NCBI GenBank assembly: GCA_052144935.1 | Contig: JBKQPR010000256.1 | Span: 1 to 29,885, forward strand | DNA: 29,885 bases | Origin: JOPF133 sp052144935 | Lineage (GTDB): Bacteria > Acidobacteriota > Terriglobia > Bryobacterales > Bryobacteraceae | Reading direction: 5' to 3' | In this document: positions 28,771 to 29,885 of the stretch, in pieces | Numbering within the stretch: the stretch's first letter is position 1 | Layout of the letters: each line of letters begins with the position of its first letter | Notes under the pieces: generated by a model | What the model saw: only the letters and a program-made list of their open reading frames with translations | Told to the model about the DNA's origin: nothing | Databases searched by the model: none | Made by a program: the position numbers and the translations under genes

Positions 28771-29885
28771 ATGCCAAAATTCACATCTGCAAGGTCGCTG
28801 TCATTAGTTTTCCTTTCTTTCCTGTTCGCCGGATTGACCGCTTCGGCACAGACTACATCGTTGAGCCTCGCCTCCGGCTCTGCTCCTCAGGGAAACTCCC
28901 TATCATTGAATCTGTCGCTCAGCACATCAGGTGGAAGTGCGCCATCCGGTCTGCAGTGGACGCTCGGCTACGTACCTGGGAGCATCGGTTCCATCACCGT
29001 AGCTGCGGGACCCGCCGTGGCCGCCGCGGGAAAGACCCTCACTTGCAATGCCAGCAGTGGAACGATAATGTGCATCGCCATCGGCATGAACGATACCGTG
29101 ATCGCCAGCGGTACGATAGCAACGGTGACAGTCGGGTTAGGGTCGGCGCCCAGCGGTTCGACCGTGCCGATCTCGGTGAGCGGAACCCTCGGGGCATTAC
29201 CCAATGGGCAGGGACTGGCAGTCACGGGAACAGGGGGCAGCATCACTGTCTTGGCGCCGGCCGTAAGCATCGCTGGTCTGCAGTGTTCACCGGGAACGGT
29301 GGTTTCGGGCTCGACCTCGACCTGCACAGTGACTTTGTCAACGGCTGCCCCTTCCGGCAATGTTGTGGTGTCACTATCCAGCAACAATGCCGCATTGACG
29401 ACTCCGTCTTCGGTGACGGTAATGGCGGGATCGACGTCGGCTCCCTTCACGGCCACTGCCGGGACTGTGAGCAGTAGCCAGAGCGCGACCATCACGGCCA
29501 CCTACAACAGCAGCTCCGCCAATGCCAGCATCAGCCTGGTGGCCCCCGTGCTGGTTTCGTCGTTGACCTGTGTCCCGGCGAGCTTGGGGCCCAATGGGAC
29601 CAGCACCTGCACCGTCACCCTGACCCAGCCCGCGCCCGCCGGCGGCGCCTCCGTCACCCTGACCAACTCCAATACGACTCTGACCGTCCCGGCATCCGTC
29701 ACGGTGGCCGCGGCCACCACTTCGGCGGCCTTCAGCGCCACTACCGCGGCCGTCGGCAGCACGCAGAGCGCGACCATCACGGCCACCTACAACAGCAGCT
29801 CCGCCAATGCCAGCATCAGCCTGGTGGCCCCCGTGCTGGTCTCCTCGCTGACCTGTGCCCCGGCGAGCTTGGGGCCGAATGGGAC
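28771..29885 (+). CDS. Large secreted surface protein with cohesin-like and repeat domains (partial, runs off the end)
   Basis: The frame from ATG 28771 stays open to the last base, at least 371 codons. It starts with a signal peptide (MPKFTSARSLSLVFLSFLFA, then GLTASAQ). The first domain has a cohesin-like pattern: GLQWTLGYVPGSIGSITVAA, LTCNASSGTIMCIAIGMNDT, then a GLAVTGTGGSITV end. Then come Ig-like repeats of about 95 residues, each opening LTCVPASLGPNGTSTCTVTL and ending QSATITATYNSSSANASISL. Such proteins are surface or secreted in Acidobacteriota and may bind polymers or other cells. A longer frame from 28755 in another phase is a shadow. No Shine-Dalgarno is clear. Confidence 0.85.
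   Translation, partial: MPKFTSARSLSLVFLSFLFAGLTASAQTTSLSLASGSAPQGNSLSLNLSLSTSGGSAPSGLQWTLGYVPGSIGSITVAAGPAVAAAGKTLTCNASSGTIMCIAIGMNDTVIASGTIATVTVGLGSAPSGSTVPISVSGTLGALPNGQGLAVTGTGGSITVLAPAVSIAGLQCSPGTVVSGSTSTCTVTLSTAAPSGNVVVSLSSNNAALTTPSSVTVMAGSTSAPFTATAGTVSSSQSATITATYNSSSANASISLVAPVLVSSLTCVPASLGPNGTSTCTVTLTQPAPAGGASVTLTNSNTTLTVPASVTVAAATTSAAFSATTAAVGSTQSATITATYNSSSANASISLVAPVLVSSLTCAPASLGPNG
29479..29885 (+). repeat. Near-identical 285-bp tandem repeats in the surface protein gene
   Basis: CAGAGCGCGACCATCACGGC begins at 29479 and again at 29764, and the match continues for about 120 bases with only a few changes, to the window edge. The 285-base period equals 95 codons. Near identity at the DNA level suggests recent duplication or gene conversion. 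Confidence 0.9.

Noticed and set aside
28755..29477. A 240-codon frame at the surface-protein locus
   Set aside because: It is rich in His/Arg/Cys and out of phase with the frame from 28771, which has a signal peptide, recognisable repeats and stays open to the window end.

Overview
The window is a GC-rich bacterial chromosome segment. Its gene content and repeats most resemble Acidobacteriota of the Bryobacterales/Solibacter type. This is inferred from the DUF6675 and cohesin-like surface proteins, the fused TPR-TlpA protein, the IorAB-type molybdenum hydroxylase, the BrnT/BrnA, DUF4160 and DUF2442 small genes, and a dense load of short palindromic dispersed repeats. No rRNA, tRNA, CRISPR array or phage module was recognised.

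Layout. 1-2180 is a small accessory patch: the 3' end of an ISKra4-type transposase that has cut off an HNH gene, a BrnT/BrnA toxin-antitoxin pair with a palindromic operator candidate, a DUF2442 gene and a frameshifted DUF4160 remnant. 2184-3683 holds a glutathionylspermidine-synthase-family ligase and a small secreted protein. 3932-9171 (+) holds a frameshifted dienelactone hydrolase, a membrane glutaredoxin-like protein, a two-subunit molybdenum hydroxylase and a methyltransferase. 9173-12873 (-) holds a TPR/TlpA thioredoxin protein and an HtrA-type protease. 13211-18548 (+) is a tight run: hybrid histidine kinase, LOR/SDH (ornithine-cyclodeaminase-type) protein, QueF and a coiled-coil methyltransferase. 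18797-22679 (-) is an envelope-type run: ECF sigma factor, zinc-finger anti-sigma factor with HEAT repeats, DUF4097 protein and double-PDZ protein. 23011-27742 holds an AstE/aspartoacylase-like hydrolase, an EVE-domain protein, a split DUF3592 membrane protein, a DUF6675 protein and a metallophosphoesterase. After about 1 kb with no recognisable gene, a large secreted repeat protein starts at 28771 and runs off the end.

The main theme of the window is erosion and remodelling of genes by short repeats. Several palindromic or tandem elements sit exactly at gene ends. One supplies the start codon of the DUF4097 gene. One separates two copies of what looks like an ancestral overlapping pair of gene ends. 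One forms a proline-rich tail and the stop codon of the hybrid kinase. One lies at the break of the DUF3592 gene. A GC-rich repeat core also appears inside coding sequence. Three genes show reading-frame breaks (dienelactone hydrolase, DUF4160, DUF3592). The strongest functional groups are the sigma/anti-sigma/DUF4097/PDZ run, probably envelope stress or surface remodelling, and the kinase-LOR/SDH-QueF-methyltransferase run. No completely new system can be claimed from sequence reading alone.
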